Assembly: GCA_041685935.1 (NCBI GenBank)
Contig: JAWLES010000041.1
Span: 1 to 15,750 of the forward strand
Origin: JAIPEK01 sp041685935
Lineage (GTDB): Bacteria; Desulfobacterota; Desulfobacteria; Desulfobacterales; Desulfobacteraceae
Length of the DNA: 15,750 bases
Direction of reading: 5' to 3'
The position numbers were made by a program, and so were the translations under genes. Below the pieces are notes generated by a model that saw only the letters and a list, made by a program, of their open reading frames with translations, ran no database searches and was not told the DNA's origin. Shown here piece after piece: positions 1 to 7,800 of the stretch (its first letter is position 1; each line of letters begins with the position of its first letter).

Positions 1-1
1 T

Positions 2-1870
2 TTCGGAATGCAGGGGACATGCTGCAAAAACTGCTCAATGGGACCTTGCCGGCTGCCGCTGCCCAAAGGCGGAATCGAAGGAGAAGACACGAGAAAAGGG
101 CTTTGCGGTGCCACTGCAAACACCATTGCTGCCAGGAACTTTATCCGGATGGTAGCCGGAGGAGCGGCCGCCCACTCAGACCACGGCAGATGTGTTGCAG
201 AAGTTTTTCTCGCTGCGGCCAAAAAAGAGACAGATGCCTATAAGATAAAGGACACTGCCAAGCTCCTCTCCATAGCACCCTACCTGGGTGTTGCCACCAC
301 CGTGGAAGAGGACGGCGAAGAAAAGGACCGGGAGATTGACGAAATCGCCCTTGAGGTTGGTGAAAAGGCCCTGAACGAATGGGGCAAGGCCGAAGGCGAG
401 CTTCTTTATCTCAAACGCGCTCCTGAAGCTCTTTACGAGAAATGGCGGAAGAACGGCGTTCTGCCGAGGAACATTGACAGGGAAATCGTTGAAATCATGC
501 ACCGCACCCACATGGGAGTGGACCAGGACTACAAGAACCTCATCAAACAGGGAACCAGAGCCTCGATTGCAGATGGATGGGGCGGGTCCATGCTTGCAAC
601 TGATCTCCAGGACGTGCTGTTCGGCACACCTTATCCATTGCAGTCCGAAGCCAACCTCGGCATCATGAAAGAGGACCATGTGAACATAATTGTCCACGGC
701 CATGAACCGGTTCTGTCCGAGATCATCGTGGCTGTGTCCCAGTCCCAGGAGATGCTTGACTACGCCAGGGAAAAAGGAGCCAAGGGAATCCAGCTCGGCG
801 GCATCTGCTGCACGGCAAACGAAATTCTCCAGCGTCACGGGGTTCCAACGGCTGCAACCTTTCTCCAACAGGAGCTTGCCATCATCACGGGCGCATGCGA
901 CGCCATGGTGGTGGATATTCAGTGCATCATGCAAAATCTTGCAAACGTAGCCAAATGTTTCCATACAAAACTCATCACCACTCACCCCATTGCAAAAATG
1001 GAGCAGGACAACGTGATGCACATCGAGTTCGACGAAGATTATGCATTAGAAGATGCCAAGCGGATAGTGAAACTTGCTATCGACAACTATGAAAACCGTG
1101 GAACGGAAGTGGTCATACCCCAGCACAAGACGACCCAGGTAGCAGGCTTCGGCGTGGAGTCGATCCAGTATCATCTCGGCGGAACTTTCAGGGGCACTTA
1201 CTATACGCTGAATGACAACATCATTAACGGCCGAATCCGTGGTATCGCCGGCGTGGTCGGCTGCAACAACGCCAGGACCAAACACAACGACGCCCACGTC
1301 AAGGTAGTCAAGGAGCTGATCAAAAACGACGTAATCGTCCTGACAACCGGGTGTAATGCCATCGCCTGCGCCATGGAAGGGCTGTTAACGCCCGAATCAG
1401 CTGCTGTGCACTGCGGGGCGGGGCTTGCCGAAGTATGCGAAACCGTTGGAATTCCTCCGGTTCTGCACCTGGGGTCCTGCGTAGACAACTCCAGAGTCCT
1501 TCTGGCTGCGACAGAGGTTGTCAAAGCCGGCGGTCTCGGAAATGACATAAGTGAACTTCCCGTTGCCGGAAGCGCACCCGAATGGATGAGTGAAAAAGCC
1601 ATCAGTATCGGCCAATACGTTGTTACTTCCGGTATATACACGGTATTCGGGGTCACCCTGCCCACATCAGGAGCACCTGTTTTCCACGATTATCTTTCCA
1701 AGGAACTTGAAAAGCTCTACGGAGGAATGTGGGACATTGAAGCCGATCCGATAAAGCATGCACAAAAGATGATCGATCATATCGACAAAAAACGGAAAGC
1801 CCTGGGCATTGACAAGGCCAGAGAAAGGGTTCTCATGGATATGGCGGATCGTCAGGCTCTCGAAGCGTAA
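2..1870 (+). CDS. cooS: Carbon monoxide dehydrogenase catalytic subunit, 5'-truncated by the window
   Basis: This is the Ni-Fe CO dehydrogenase of the CODH/ACS complex (also called acsA), which interconverts CO2 and CO in the cytoplasm and passes CO to AcsB. The reading frame is open to base 2, giving Phe-Gly before the first ATG at 8. The family motif C-x-F-G-x2-G-x-C-C-x2-C-x4-G-P-C-R runs across this point, so the ATG at 8 is internal and roughly 50 N-terminal residues lie upstream. Visible are Cys pairs for the D and B clusters (CC-x2-C-x4-C, then G-L-C-G-A). The C-cluster set is complete: His in V-H-G-H-E-P, and Cys in G-I-C-C-T, D-I-Q-C-I, V-G-C-N-N, T-G-C-N-A and G-S-C-V-D. About 622 codons remain, consistent with a full length near 670. 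acsB follows after 40 bases, so the genes are co-transcribed. Assignment is firm. The ACS-linked (AcsA) subtype is inferred from the neighbour. Confidence 0.96.
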   Translation, partial: FGMQGTCCKNCSMGPCRLPLPKGGIEGEDTRKGLCGATANTIAARNFIRMVAGGAAAHSDHGRCVAEVFLAAAKKETDAYKIKDTAKLLSIAPYLGVATTVEEDGEEKDREIDEIALEVGEKALNEWGKAEGELLYLKRAPEALYEKWRKNGVLPRNIDREIVEIMHRTHMGVDQDYKNLIKQGTRASIADGWGGSMLATDLQDVLFGTPYPLQSEANLGIMKEDHVNIIVHGHEPVLSEIIVAVSQSQEMLDYAREKGAKGIQLGGICCTANEILQRHGVPTAATFLQQELAIITGACDAMVVDIQCIMQNLANVAKCFHTKLITTHPIAKMEQDNVMHIEFDEDYALEDAKRIVKLAIDNYENRGTEVVIPQHKTTQVAGFGVESIQYHLGGTFRGTYYTLNDNIINGRIRGIAGVVGCNNARTKHNDAHVKVVKELIKNDVIVLTTGCNAIACAMEGLLTPESAAVHCGAGLAEVCETVGIPPVLHLGSCVDNSRVLLAATEVVKAGGLGNDISELPVAGSAPEWMSEKAISIGQYVVTSGIYTVFGVTLPTSGAPVFHDYLSKELEKLYGGMWDIEADPIKHAQKMIDHIDKKRKALGIDKARERVLMDMADRQALEA

Positions 1871-1910
1871 TGGTGATAACAAAGATAAATCCTCAAAGAA
1901 GGAGGAAACA

Positions 1911-4145
1911 ATGTCGAAATTAATAGCATTTGCCGCAATCCAGGGCGGATACAAAGTTGTTTCTGAGGTTGAAGGCGAACTCAGAAAAGCCCTTGAAACA
2001 TATAACGCAGACACAAAAGTTGAATTCCCGAATACCGGTTACTTCCTGCCTGTTATCTACTCTCTGACCGGGCTGGAAGTCAGAACCCTGGAAGATCTCA
2101 AAAAGCCGCTCGAGTTTGCCCGCGGCCTTTTACCTCCCCATGTGAAGGGGAAGAATCACCTTCCTTTCCTGGGCCCGCTTCTTGACGCGGGTATGGCCGG
2201 AATTCTGGCCTATGAAATCAAGGAAGCACTCAGGATTGTAAGAGAACCGGACTTTTACCTGCCTGAAGAAGATCCTGATATCGAGAATGGAAAAATCTGG
2301 CTGGGTCCGGCTGATGATACCATACTGAGAAAAAGGGGAGTCGAGTTCGTTGACGGTTCCGCTCCGGGTTTTGCAGCCATTGTCGGTGCCGCACCCGACC
2401 CGGAAACCGCCAAAATGATTGTGGAGGACTACCAGAAAAGAAGCCTTTACATTTTCTGCGCAGCCCATCACAACGGCACCACCATCATTGACCAGCTTCT
2501 CGAAGCGGGCGTCCAGGTGGGCTGGAACACCCGTATCGTTCCCTTCGGCCCGGATATCTCGTCCGCAGTGTTCGCCCTCGGCTTCGCCAACAGGGCCGCC
2601 ATGGCCTTCGGCGGCGTACAGGCAGGGGATTACAAAAAAATTCTCAAGTACAACAAGGACAGGATTTTCGCTTTTGTCAACGCACTTGGAGACATAGGAA
2701 CAGAATGGGGCGTGGCCGCTGCAGGCTGCGTAAACTGGGGTTTTCCGACCCTGGCGGATACCGACATTCCGCAGATCCTGCCCACCGGAATCTGCCTGTA
2801 CGAACATGTACTGGCCAATGTCCCGCATGAGGAAATGGTCCAGAAATCGGTTGAAACAAGAGGTCTTAAGGTTACCGTATCCGAAATCGAGATTCCCTGC
2901 TCATTCGGCCCCGCATATGAAGGAGAGCGGGTCAGGGGAGCCGATCTATACGCCCAGTGCGGCGGGGGCAAGACCCAGTGCACCGAGCTTGTGAAAAAGG
3001 CGGAAATGAATGAAATCGAAGACGGCAAAGTGATAATTGAGGGCCCGGACCTGGATCAGGTTGAAGAAGGAGGAACCTTCCCGCTGGGAATTTACGCCCA
3101 GATTGCCGGACGCGAATTCCAGGATGATTTTGAACCTATCATCGAGCGGCAGATCCATCACCTTGTGAACTACATTCAGGGAGTCATGCATATAGGTCAG
3201 AGGGATATTTCATGGATCCGGATCAGCAAGGCGGCCATTGACAAGGGATTTACCCTTAAAGATATCGGGACGGTTCTTCATGCCAAATTCCATCAGGATT
3301 TCGGCAAGATACTGGACAAGGTACAGGTCACCCTGTTCACCAACAAAGAGGATGTGGAAAAACTCACTGAAAGGGCAAAGGCTGAATACAAACAGCGTGA
3401 TGAGAGAGTGGACAAGATGAAGGACGAGGATGTGGAGACTTATTACTCCTGCACCCTGTGCCAGTCTTTCGCTCCAAACCATGTCTGCACTGTAAGCCCG
3501 GAAAGAACAGGTCTTTGCGGTGCCTACAACTGGATGGACTGCAAGGCCTCCTTTGAAATCAACCCCACAGGACCGAACCAGCCCATTGAAAAAGGGGAGT
3601 GTCTTAATTCACGCCTCGGCCAGTGGAAAGGGGTCAATGATTTCGTATACAAAGCATCCAGGGGAGCAGTCACTCACTACAATTTCTACTCCCTGGTCCA
3701 TGACCCCATGACCACATGCGGCTGCTGCGAGTGTATTGCAGCCATGCTGCCTTCCTGCAACGGTGTTATGACGGTTCACCGGGACTATGCCGGGGAAACT
3801 CCCTGCGGCATGAAGTTTACCACACTTGCCGGTGTAATGGGCGGCGGAGCCACCTCGCCGGGCTTTGTCGGACACTCCAAATTCAACATATGCCAGGCGA
3901 AATTCATCCGGGGTGACGGCCCTGAAGACATGGATGAAGGCGGACTTTTAAGAATTGTTTGGATGCCCAAGAGCCTGAAGGAGGAGATCAAGGAGAGAAT
4001 CGACAGAAGAGCCGAGCTTCTTGGCGTACCGGATTTCTACGACAAGATAGCTGATGAAACCGTCGGAGTCACCGAGGATGAAATTCTGCCGTTCCTCAAG
4101 GAAAAAGGCCATCCCGCACTTGAACTCGCATCTATTGTCGGATAA
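1911..4145 (+). CDS. acsB: CO-methylating acetyl-CoA synthase, beta subunit of CODH/ACS
   Basis: It condenses CO, a methyl group from the corrinoid Fe-S protein and CoA into acetyl-CoA, or cleaves acetyl-CoA in the reverse pathway. The protein is 744 residues, close to the 729 of the Moorella enzyme. All A-cluster ligands are visible: Cys514, Cys517, Cys526 and Cys536 (C-x2-C-x8-C-x9-C, the [4Fe-4S] part), then Cys603-Gly604-Cys605, the bridging/distal nickel site. The start at 1911 was chosen because GGAGG at 1901-1905 sits six bases before it. The frame extends upstream to an ATG at 1809, but that would overlap cooS and lacks a ribosome site. The N-terminal domain that contacts CODH is present, as in bacterial AcsB rather than the shorter archaeal CdhC. 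It lies between cooS and acsC in one operon. Confidence 0.97.
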   Translation: MSKLIAFAAIQGGYKVVSEVEGELRKALETYNADTKVEFPNTGYFLPVIYSLTGLEVRTLEDLKKPLEFARGLLPPHVKGKNHLPFLGPLLDAGMAGILAYEIKEALRIVREPDFYLPEEDPDIENGKIWLGPADDTILRKRGVEFVDGSAPGFAAIVGAAPDPETAKMIVEDYQKRSLYIFCAAHHNGTTIIDQLLEAGVQVGWNTRIVPFGPDISSAVFALGFANRAAMAFGGVQAGDYKKILKYNKDRIFAFVNALGDIGTEWGVAAAGCVNWGFPTLADTDIPQILPTGICLYEHVLANVPHEEMVQKSVETRGLKVTVSEIEIPCSFGPAYEGERVRGADLYAQCGGGKTQCTELVKKAEMNEIEDGKVIIEGPDLDQVEEGGTFPLGIYAQIAGREFQDDFEPIIERQIHHLVNYIQGVMHIGQRDISWIRISKAAIDKGFTLKDIGTVLHAKFHQDFGKILDKVQVTLFTNKEDVEKLTERAKAEYKQRDERVDKMKDEDVETYYSCTLCQSFAPNHVCTVSPERTGLCGAYNWMDCKASFEINPTGPNQPIEKGECLNSRLGQWKGVNDFVYKASRGAVTHYNFYSLVHDPMTTCGCCECIAAMLPSCNGVMTVHRDYAGETPCGMKFTTLAGVMGGGATSPGFVGHSKFNICQAKFIRGDGPEDMDEGGLLRIVWMPKSLKEEIKERIDRRAELLGVPDFYDKIADETVGVTEDEILPFLKEKGHPALELASIVG

Positions 4146-4158
4146 TGAACGAAAGAGA

Positions 4159-4190
4159 CAGGGCCGGAATCTGCAATTGCCCCGGCCCTG
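4159..4190 (+). repeat. acsB-acsC intergenic stem-loop
   Basis: A perfect 9-bp GC-rich inverted repeat (CAGGGCCGG at 4159-4167, CCGGCCCTG at 4182-4190) encloses a 14-base loop that itself contains the palindrome GCAATTGC. No T-run follows (AATTTCAAAG comes next), so it is not a standard rho-independent terminator. It starts 14 bases after the acsB stop and ends 37 bases before acsC. A role in mRNA stability, processing or partial attenuation is inference. Confidence 0.6.
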
Positions 4191-4227
4191 AATTTCAAAG
4201 TGACTAAACAGAATTAAGGAGATAGAA

Positions 4228-5568
4228 ATGGCTTTAACCGGTATACAGATATTCAAACTCCTGCCGCAGACCAACTGCAAGGAGTGTGGAGTCCCTACCT
4301 GTCTTGCATTTGCCATGAACCTGGCTTCAGGAAAGGCCGAACTTGACAGCTGCCCCTACGTATCTGACGAGGCGAGGGAAAAACTTGCAGACGCATCCGC
4401 ACCTCCGATACGCCCTGTAAAAGTTGGAAAAGGCGTCAGACAGAGGACCACCGGCGGGGAAACCGTACTGTACAGACATGAGAAAACCTTTTTTAATGAA
4501 ACCATACTTGCAGCCAATGTATCTTCGGATGTGGACGGTGCAGAGCTTGAAAAAAAACTGACGCTCTACAATGCTTTCCAGTTCGAGCGAGTGGGGTTCA
4601 ACCTCAGACCGGAACTGATCGCGCTTAAAGACGCTGGGACCGGGAAAGACGCATTTGCAGCCGCGGCTAAAACAATTGCGGAAAAATCTGAATTCAATCT
4701 CGTGCTTATGACCGAAGACCTTGACGTGATGAAGGCGGGGGTTGAAGCTGCAGGTTTCAAAAGACCGTTACTGTATGCAGCCACAAAGGATAATGCGGAT
4801 GAGTTCGGCGCACTTGCAAAGGACAATAATCTGCCCCTTGCAGTAAAAGCCGACTCCCTTGACGAAGTAGCCCAGCTCACTGAAAAATTAACCGAAATGG
4901 GCCTTAAAGAGCTTGTAATCGATTCCGGATCACGGGAAATCAAGCAGGCGTTTGAAGACCAGATCGCAATCAGGCGGGCCGCACTTAAAGCGAATAACAA
5001 AGCCCTGGGATTTCCCACCATCACTTTTCCCTGTGAAATGGCCTCCAACCTTGATATGGAGACCCTTATAGCAGGCATGTTCGTTGCCAAATACGGCGGT
5101 ATCGTTGTTATGTCCGACTTCTCAACCGAGTCACTGTTTCCGCTTCTCCTTGAGCGGCTGAACATCTTTACCGATCCCCAGCGTCCCATGACGGTTAAAG
5201 AGGGGATTTACGAAATCGGTACACCGGATAAGAATTCTCCGATACTTGTGACCACCAACTTCGCACTCACCTATTTTATTGTGTCAGGCGAGATTGAAGC
5301 AAGCAAAGTTCCGGCATGGCTGCTCATCAAGGACGCGGAAGGACTCAGCGTCCTGACCGCGTGGGCTGCAGGAAAATTTGCAGGTGATGACGTGGGGACG
5401 TTTGTCAAGAAATCCGGAATCATGGACAAGACCGACAAAAAGGAACTGGTCATTCCCGGATACGCCGCAGCCATCGTCGGTGAAATCGAAGAAGAGCTGC
5501 CGGACTGGAAAGTTGTTGTCGGCCCCAGGGAAGCAGCCCATATTCCGGCTTTCATGAAAACAAAATAA
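4228..5568 (+). CDS. acsC: Corrinoid iron-sulfur protein, large subunit
   Basis: This is the cobalamin-binding methyl carrier of the Wood-Ljungdahl pathway. It takes the methyl group from methyl-tetrahydrofolate via AcsE and delivers it to the A-cluster of AcsB. The 446-residue length matches the family. The N-terminal [4Fe-4S] domain shows Cys17-x2-Cys20-x4-Cys25-x16-Cys42, the signature of AcsC/CdhE. The middle is a TIM-barrel-like region, and the C-terminal ~130 residues correspond to the corrinoid-binding domain. The start follows TAAGGAGA at 4215-4222. The partner small subunit AcsD should form the heterodimer but is not encoded next to it. acsE starts 26 bases downstream. Confidence 0.95.
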   Translation: MALTGIQIFKLLPQTNCKECGVPTCLAFAMNLASGKAELDSCPYVSDEAREKLADASAPPIRPVKVGKGVRQRTTGGETVLYRHEKTFFNETILAANVSSDVDGAELEKKLTLYNAFQFERVGFNLRPELIALKDAGTGKDAFAAAAKTIAEKSEFNLVLMTEDLDVMKAGVEAAGFKRPLLYAATKDNADEFGALAKDNNLPLAVKADSLDEVAQLTEKLTEMGLKELVIDSGSREIKQAFEDQIAIRRAALKANNKALGFPTITFPCEMASNLDMETLIAGMFVAKYGGIVVMSDFSTESLFPLLLERLNIFTDPQRPMTVKEGIYEIGTPDKNSPILVTTNFALTYFIVSGEIEASKVPAWLLIKDAEGLSVLTAWAAGKFAGDDVGTFVKKSGIMDKTDKKELVIPGYAAAIVGEIEEELPDWKVVVGPREAAHIPAFMKTK

Positions 5569-5594
5569 CCTTACTGTACAAGGAGTAATTTTAT

Positions 5595-6500
5595 ATGATA
5601 CTATTTGGAGAAAGCTTGAACGTAATTTCCACAAAAATCGGCAAGCAGTTCAAGGAGCCGGACCCGGCAAACCGCGATCCAAAGCCCATACAGGAAGAAG
5701 TGATCATGCAGAAGGAAAAAGGCATGGATTACATCGACATCAACCTGGGGCCTGCTAAAAAATTCGGCCATGAACTCATGCCGTGGGTGGTCAATGTCGT
5801 CCAGGAAGCTGTCCCTGACATGCCTCTGCTTCTGGACACCTCGAACATCGATGCAATCCGTGAAGGACTCAAGGTTGCAAAACCTGCGGACAAGCCCCAT
5901 ATTATTAACTCCATCATGGCCAGACCTGAAAGATACCAGGAGATGGTACCAGTGGCAACAGAGTTTGATGCGGATTTTATCGCCCTTATGTGGGGCCCTG
6001 AAGGTCTGCCCAGGGATGAAAACGAAAGAGCCGCACTTGCGGTTGAACTGATCTACTTTGCCAATGAAGCAGGGATTCCCAACGAAAAAATCTGGGTGGA
6101 CGGTATTGTAACCCCTGTCAACATACAGCAGCCCCAGTTGATAAGCCTGATGAACTTCCAGGCCATGCTGGATGACATCGCTCCGGGCGTTAAGAGCACC
6201 TGCGGCCTTTCCAACGTATCCAACGGACCTCCGGCACACCTGAGACCGATTCTCAACCAGACCTACATGGTAATGCTCAAGCGGTACGGAATGACATCCG
6301 TAATTGCGGATCCCCTGGATGAGAAGCTGACTGCCATTGCCAAAGGGAAACACCCGGAAATCGAGGAGATCATACACAAGGTCATGGACGGGGAGAAACC
6401 TGACACAAGTTCTCTTGACAAGGAACTTCGGGATTATGCCAAAACCGCTGACGTGATCATGGGCAACATTCTGTATTCCGACTCATGGCTTGAAGTGTGA
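5595..6500 (+). CDS. acsE: Methyltetrahydrofolate:corrinoid/iron-sulfur protein methyltransferase
   Basis: It transfers the methyl group between 5-methyl-tetrahydrofolate and the cob(I)amide of the corrinoid Fe-S protein. The sequence is a pterin-binding (DHPS-like) TIM barrel of 301 residues. Motifs that align with Moorella MeTr are D-I-N-L-G-P (49-53), L-D-T-S-N (Asp81), I-I-N-S (Asn105), V-D-G (Asp169) and G-L-S-N-V-S (Asn207, the residue equivalent to the substrate-assisting Asn199). It is longer than the ~262-residue Moorella enzyme, mainly through an extra segment at about residues 247-280. AGGAG at 5581-5585 supports the start. It was considered as AcsD, but AcsD lacks these motifs. 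It is the last gene before a strong terminator. Confidence 0.93.
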   Translation: MILFGESLNVISTKIGKQFKEPDPANRDPKPIQEEVIMQKEKGMDYIDINLGPAKKFGHELMPWVVNVVQEAVPDMPLLLDTSNIDAIREGLKVAKPADKPHIINSIMARPERYQEMVPVATEFDADFIALMWGPEGLPRDENERAALAVELIYFANEAGIPNEKIWVDGIVTPVNIQQPQLISLMNFQAMLDDIAPGVKSTCGLSNVSNGPPAHLRPILNQTYMVMLKRYGMTSVIADPLDEKLTAIAKGKHPEIEEIIHKVMDGEKPDTSSLDKELRDYAKTADVIMGNILYSDSWLEV

Positions 6501-6521
6501 TCTTGCACACCTGAACTCTGT

Positions 6522-6561
6522 AAAAACCTCTCCCACTTTTAAGATACGGGGAGGTTTTTTT
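6522..6561 (+). terminator. Rho-independent terminator after acsE
   Basis: AAAAACCTCTCC (6522-6533) pairs with GGGGAGGTTTTT (6548-6559) with one G-U wobble and a 14-base loop. The 3' arm runs into a stretch of seven T (6555-6561). It lies 22 bases after the acsE stop and only 25 bases before the next start codon, so it separates the structural genes from the small gene and cooC. Confidence 0.85.
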
Positions 6562-6586
6562 ATTTTATGGAATCGAGAGGTTGATA

Positions 6587-6880
6587 ATGACTGGCGACAC
6601 TCAAACTGAATGGTATTATATTATCGTTCAGAATCCCGGTTCTCCCGAAGAGCAGCTTACGGGGTTTTCAGACGAAGACAGCGGGACGGATTTCGTTCCG
6701 GTCTTTCGATCCAAGGAGGAGGCACAGCAGTGTTTTTTGCTGATGCCCAAGGATGTGATCAATATAAAGTACGAAGTGCAGGCCATCATCAAAGAAGACT
6801 TGATTTATCAGGCCGGCAAAAAAGATTACAGAATTTATCTCATGGATGACAAGGGAGCGGTCAAAGACCGGTTATTTTGA
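6587..6880 (+). CDS. Small hypothetical protein in the acs cluster
   Basis: A 97-residue acidic, soluble-looking protein with no signal peptide, membrane segment or cysteine cluster (a single Cys). The start at the ATG at 6587 is set by GAGAGG at 6575-6580; an in-frame TTG at 6581 lies too close to that site. Its N-terminal half reads W-Y-Y-I-I-V-Q-N-P-G then G-F-S-D-E-D, followed by F-V-P-V-F-R-S-K-E-E-A and a strand-rich C-terminus. This suggests a small alpha/beta fold with two similar strand units. I do not recognise a family. It lies between the acsE terminator and cooC with a 22-base gap to cooC, so it is probably co-transcribed with cooC. A role in CODH/ACS maturation or regulation is only an inference from position. 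Confidence 0.72.
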   Translation: MTGDTQTEWYYIIVQNPGSPEEQLTGFSDEDSGTDFVPVFRSKEEAQQCFLLMPKDVINIKYEVQAIIKEDLIYQAGKKDYRIYLMDDKGAVKDRLF

Positions 6881-6902
6881 TTTCTAAACCAGGAGCTCAG
6901 CA

Positions 6903-7676
6903 TTGAGTTTAAAAATTGCAATCGGAGGCAAGGGCGGAGTTGGAAAAACCACTTTCACCGCCCTGCTTGCCAGATCTATAGCGGACATGGACAATACAAA
7001 ACGGGTTATCGCCATTGATGCGGACCCGGTTTCCAACCTTGCAGCCGGGCTGGGAATTGACGAAACCGAACCGATTACCCCTGTGGCCGAGCTTTCCGAT
7101 CTTATCGCAGAGCGGACAGGGGCGCAGCCCGGTACCATGGGCGGCTTTTTCACCCTGAATCCCAAGGTGGATGATATTCCGGACCGGTTTTCCAGGGAGC
7201 GGGACGGGGTCAAGCTGCTCGTTATGGGCACCGTGCAGCAGGGTGGATCAGGATGTATCTGCCCGGAAAGCACCATTTTAAAAGCCCTTATGAACCATCT
7301 TGTGCTTTTCAGGGATGAAGTGGTTCTCATGGATATGGAGGCAGGTGTCGAACACCTGGGAAGAGGTACGTCCGGTGCAATGGACGCCCTTATCATCGTG
7401 GTGAACCCGGGAAAAAGAAGCAGGGTTGCAGCTGAAAAGATCAGAAAACTCGGATCGGATATCGGAATCAAAACCATCTATGTACTCGGGAACCGTATAA
7501 AAACACAAGAAGACAAAGATATCATAACAGAATCCATGAAAGATTTCCACATACTCGGGTTTCTCGAAGAAACCGATGAGATTTCCAATGCCGACCGTCT
7601 CGGCACCCGGCCGTATGAAAACATTGCAGACGCCCCTTCCGCCTTGAGAGAGATTTCGGGAAAATTGCTGCGATGA
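6903..7676 (+). CDS. cooC: CooC-type nickel-insertion ATPase for CODH/ACS maturation
   Basis: A MinD/ParA-like (SIMIBI) P-loop ATPase of 257 residues that drives nickel loading of CO dehydrogenase or acetyl-CoA synthase; the ACS-linked form is also called AcsF. The deviant Walker A is G-G-K-G-G-V-G-K-T-T at 8-17, with D-A-D-P at 39-42. Cys118-Ile-Cys120 is the C-x-C metal site known at the CooC dimer interface, and M-D-M-E-A-G follows as the Walker B region. The start is a TTG codon at 6903, seven bases after AGGAG (6891-6895); no better ATG exists before the P-loop. Whether it serves CODH (CooC) or ACS (AcsF) cannot be settled from sequence. Confidence 0.93.
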   Translation: MSLKIAIGGKGGVGKTTFTALLARSIADMDNTKRVIAIDADPVSNLAAGLGIDETEPITPVAELSDLIAERTGAQPGTMGGFFTLNPKVDDIPDRFSRERDGVKLLVMGTVQQGGSGCICPESTILKALMNHLVLFRDEVVLMDMEAGVEHLGRGTSGAMDALIIVVNPGKRSRVAAEKIRKLGSDIGIKTIYVLGNRIKTQEDKDIITESMKDFHILGFLEETDEISNADRLGTRPYENIADAPSALREISGKLLR

Positions 7677-7728
7677 CCTTCTTATTGCTGTCTGAACCGG
7701 GAAATGATTTGAAATCTTCAGTTTAAAA

Positions 7729-7757
7729 AGGGCAGCATCCTGCCGGAATGCTGCCCT
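7729..7757. terminator. Bidirectional terminator between convergent cooC and transporter gene
   Basis: A perfect 10-bp stem (AGGGCAGCAT at 7729-7738, ATGCTGCCCT at 7748-7757) with a 9-base loop. It is preceded by AAAA (a T-run on the minus strand) and followed by CTAAATTT on the plus strand. It sits 52 bases after cooC and 43 bases after the minus-strand gene that begins at 8433, so it can serve both. The T-run is better on the minus strand. Confidence 0.75.
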
Positions 7758-7800
7758 CTAAATTTACCCCCACCGGGAGAAAACCGGGACGGGATTCTTC

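Noticed and set aside
176..1021. Long minus-strand open frame (281 codons) opposite cooS
   Set aside because: It mirrors the coding sequence of a conserved gene on the other strand, is rich in Cys/His/Val with no recognisable fold, and no ribosome site was found.
1809..1910. Upstream extension of acsB to an ATG at 1809
   Set aside because: It would overlap cooS by 62 bases without a ribosome site; the internal ATG at 1911 has an ideal one and matches known AcsB N-termini.
5595..6500. Assignment of the gene after acsC as acsD
   Set aside because: The sequence has the pterin-binding motifs and Asn207 of the methyltransferase AcsE and lacks AcsD features.
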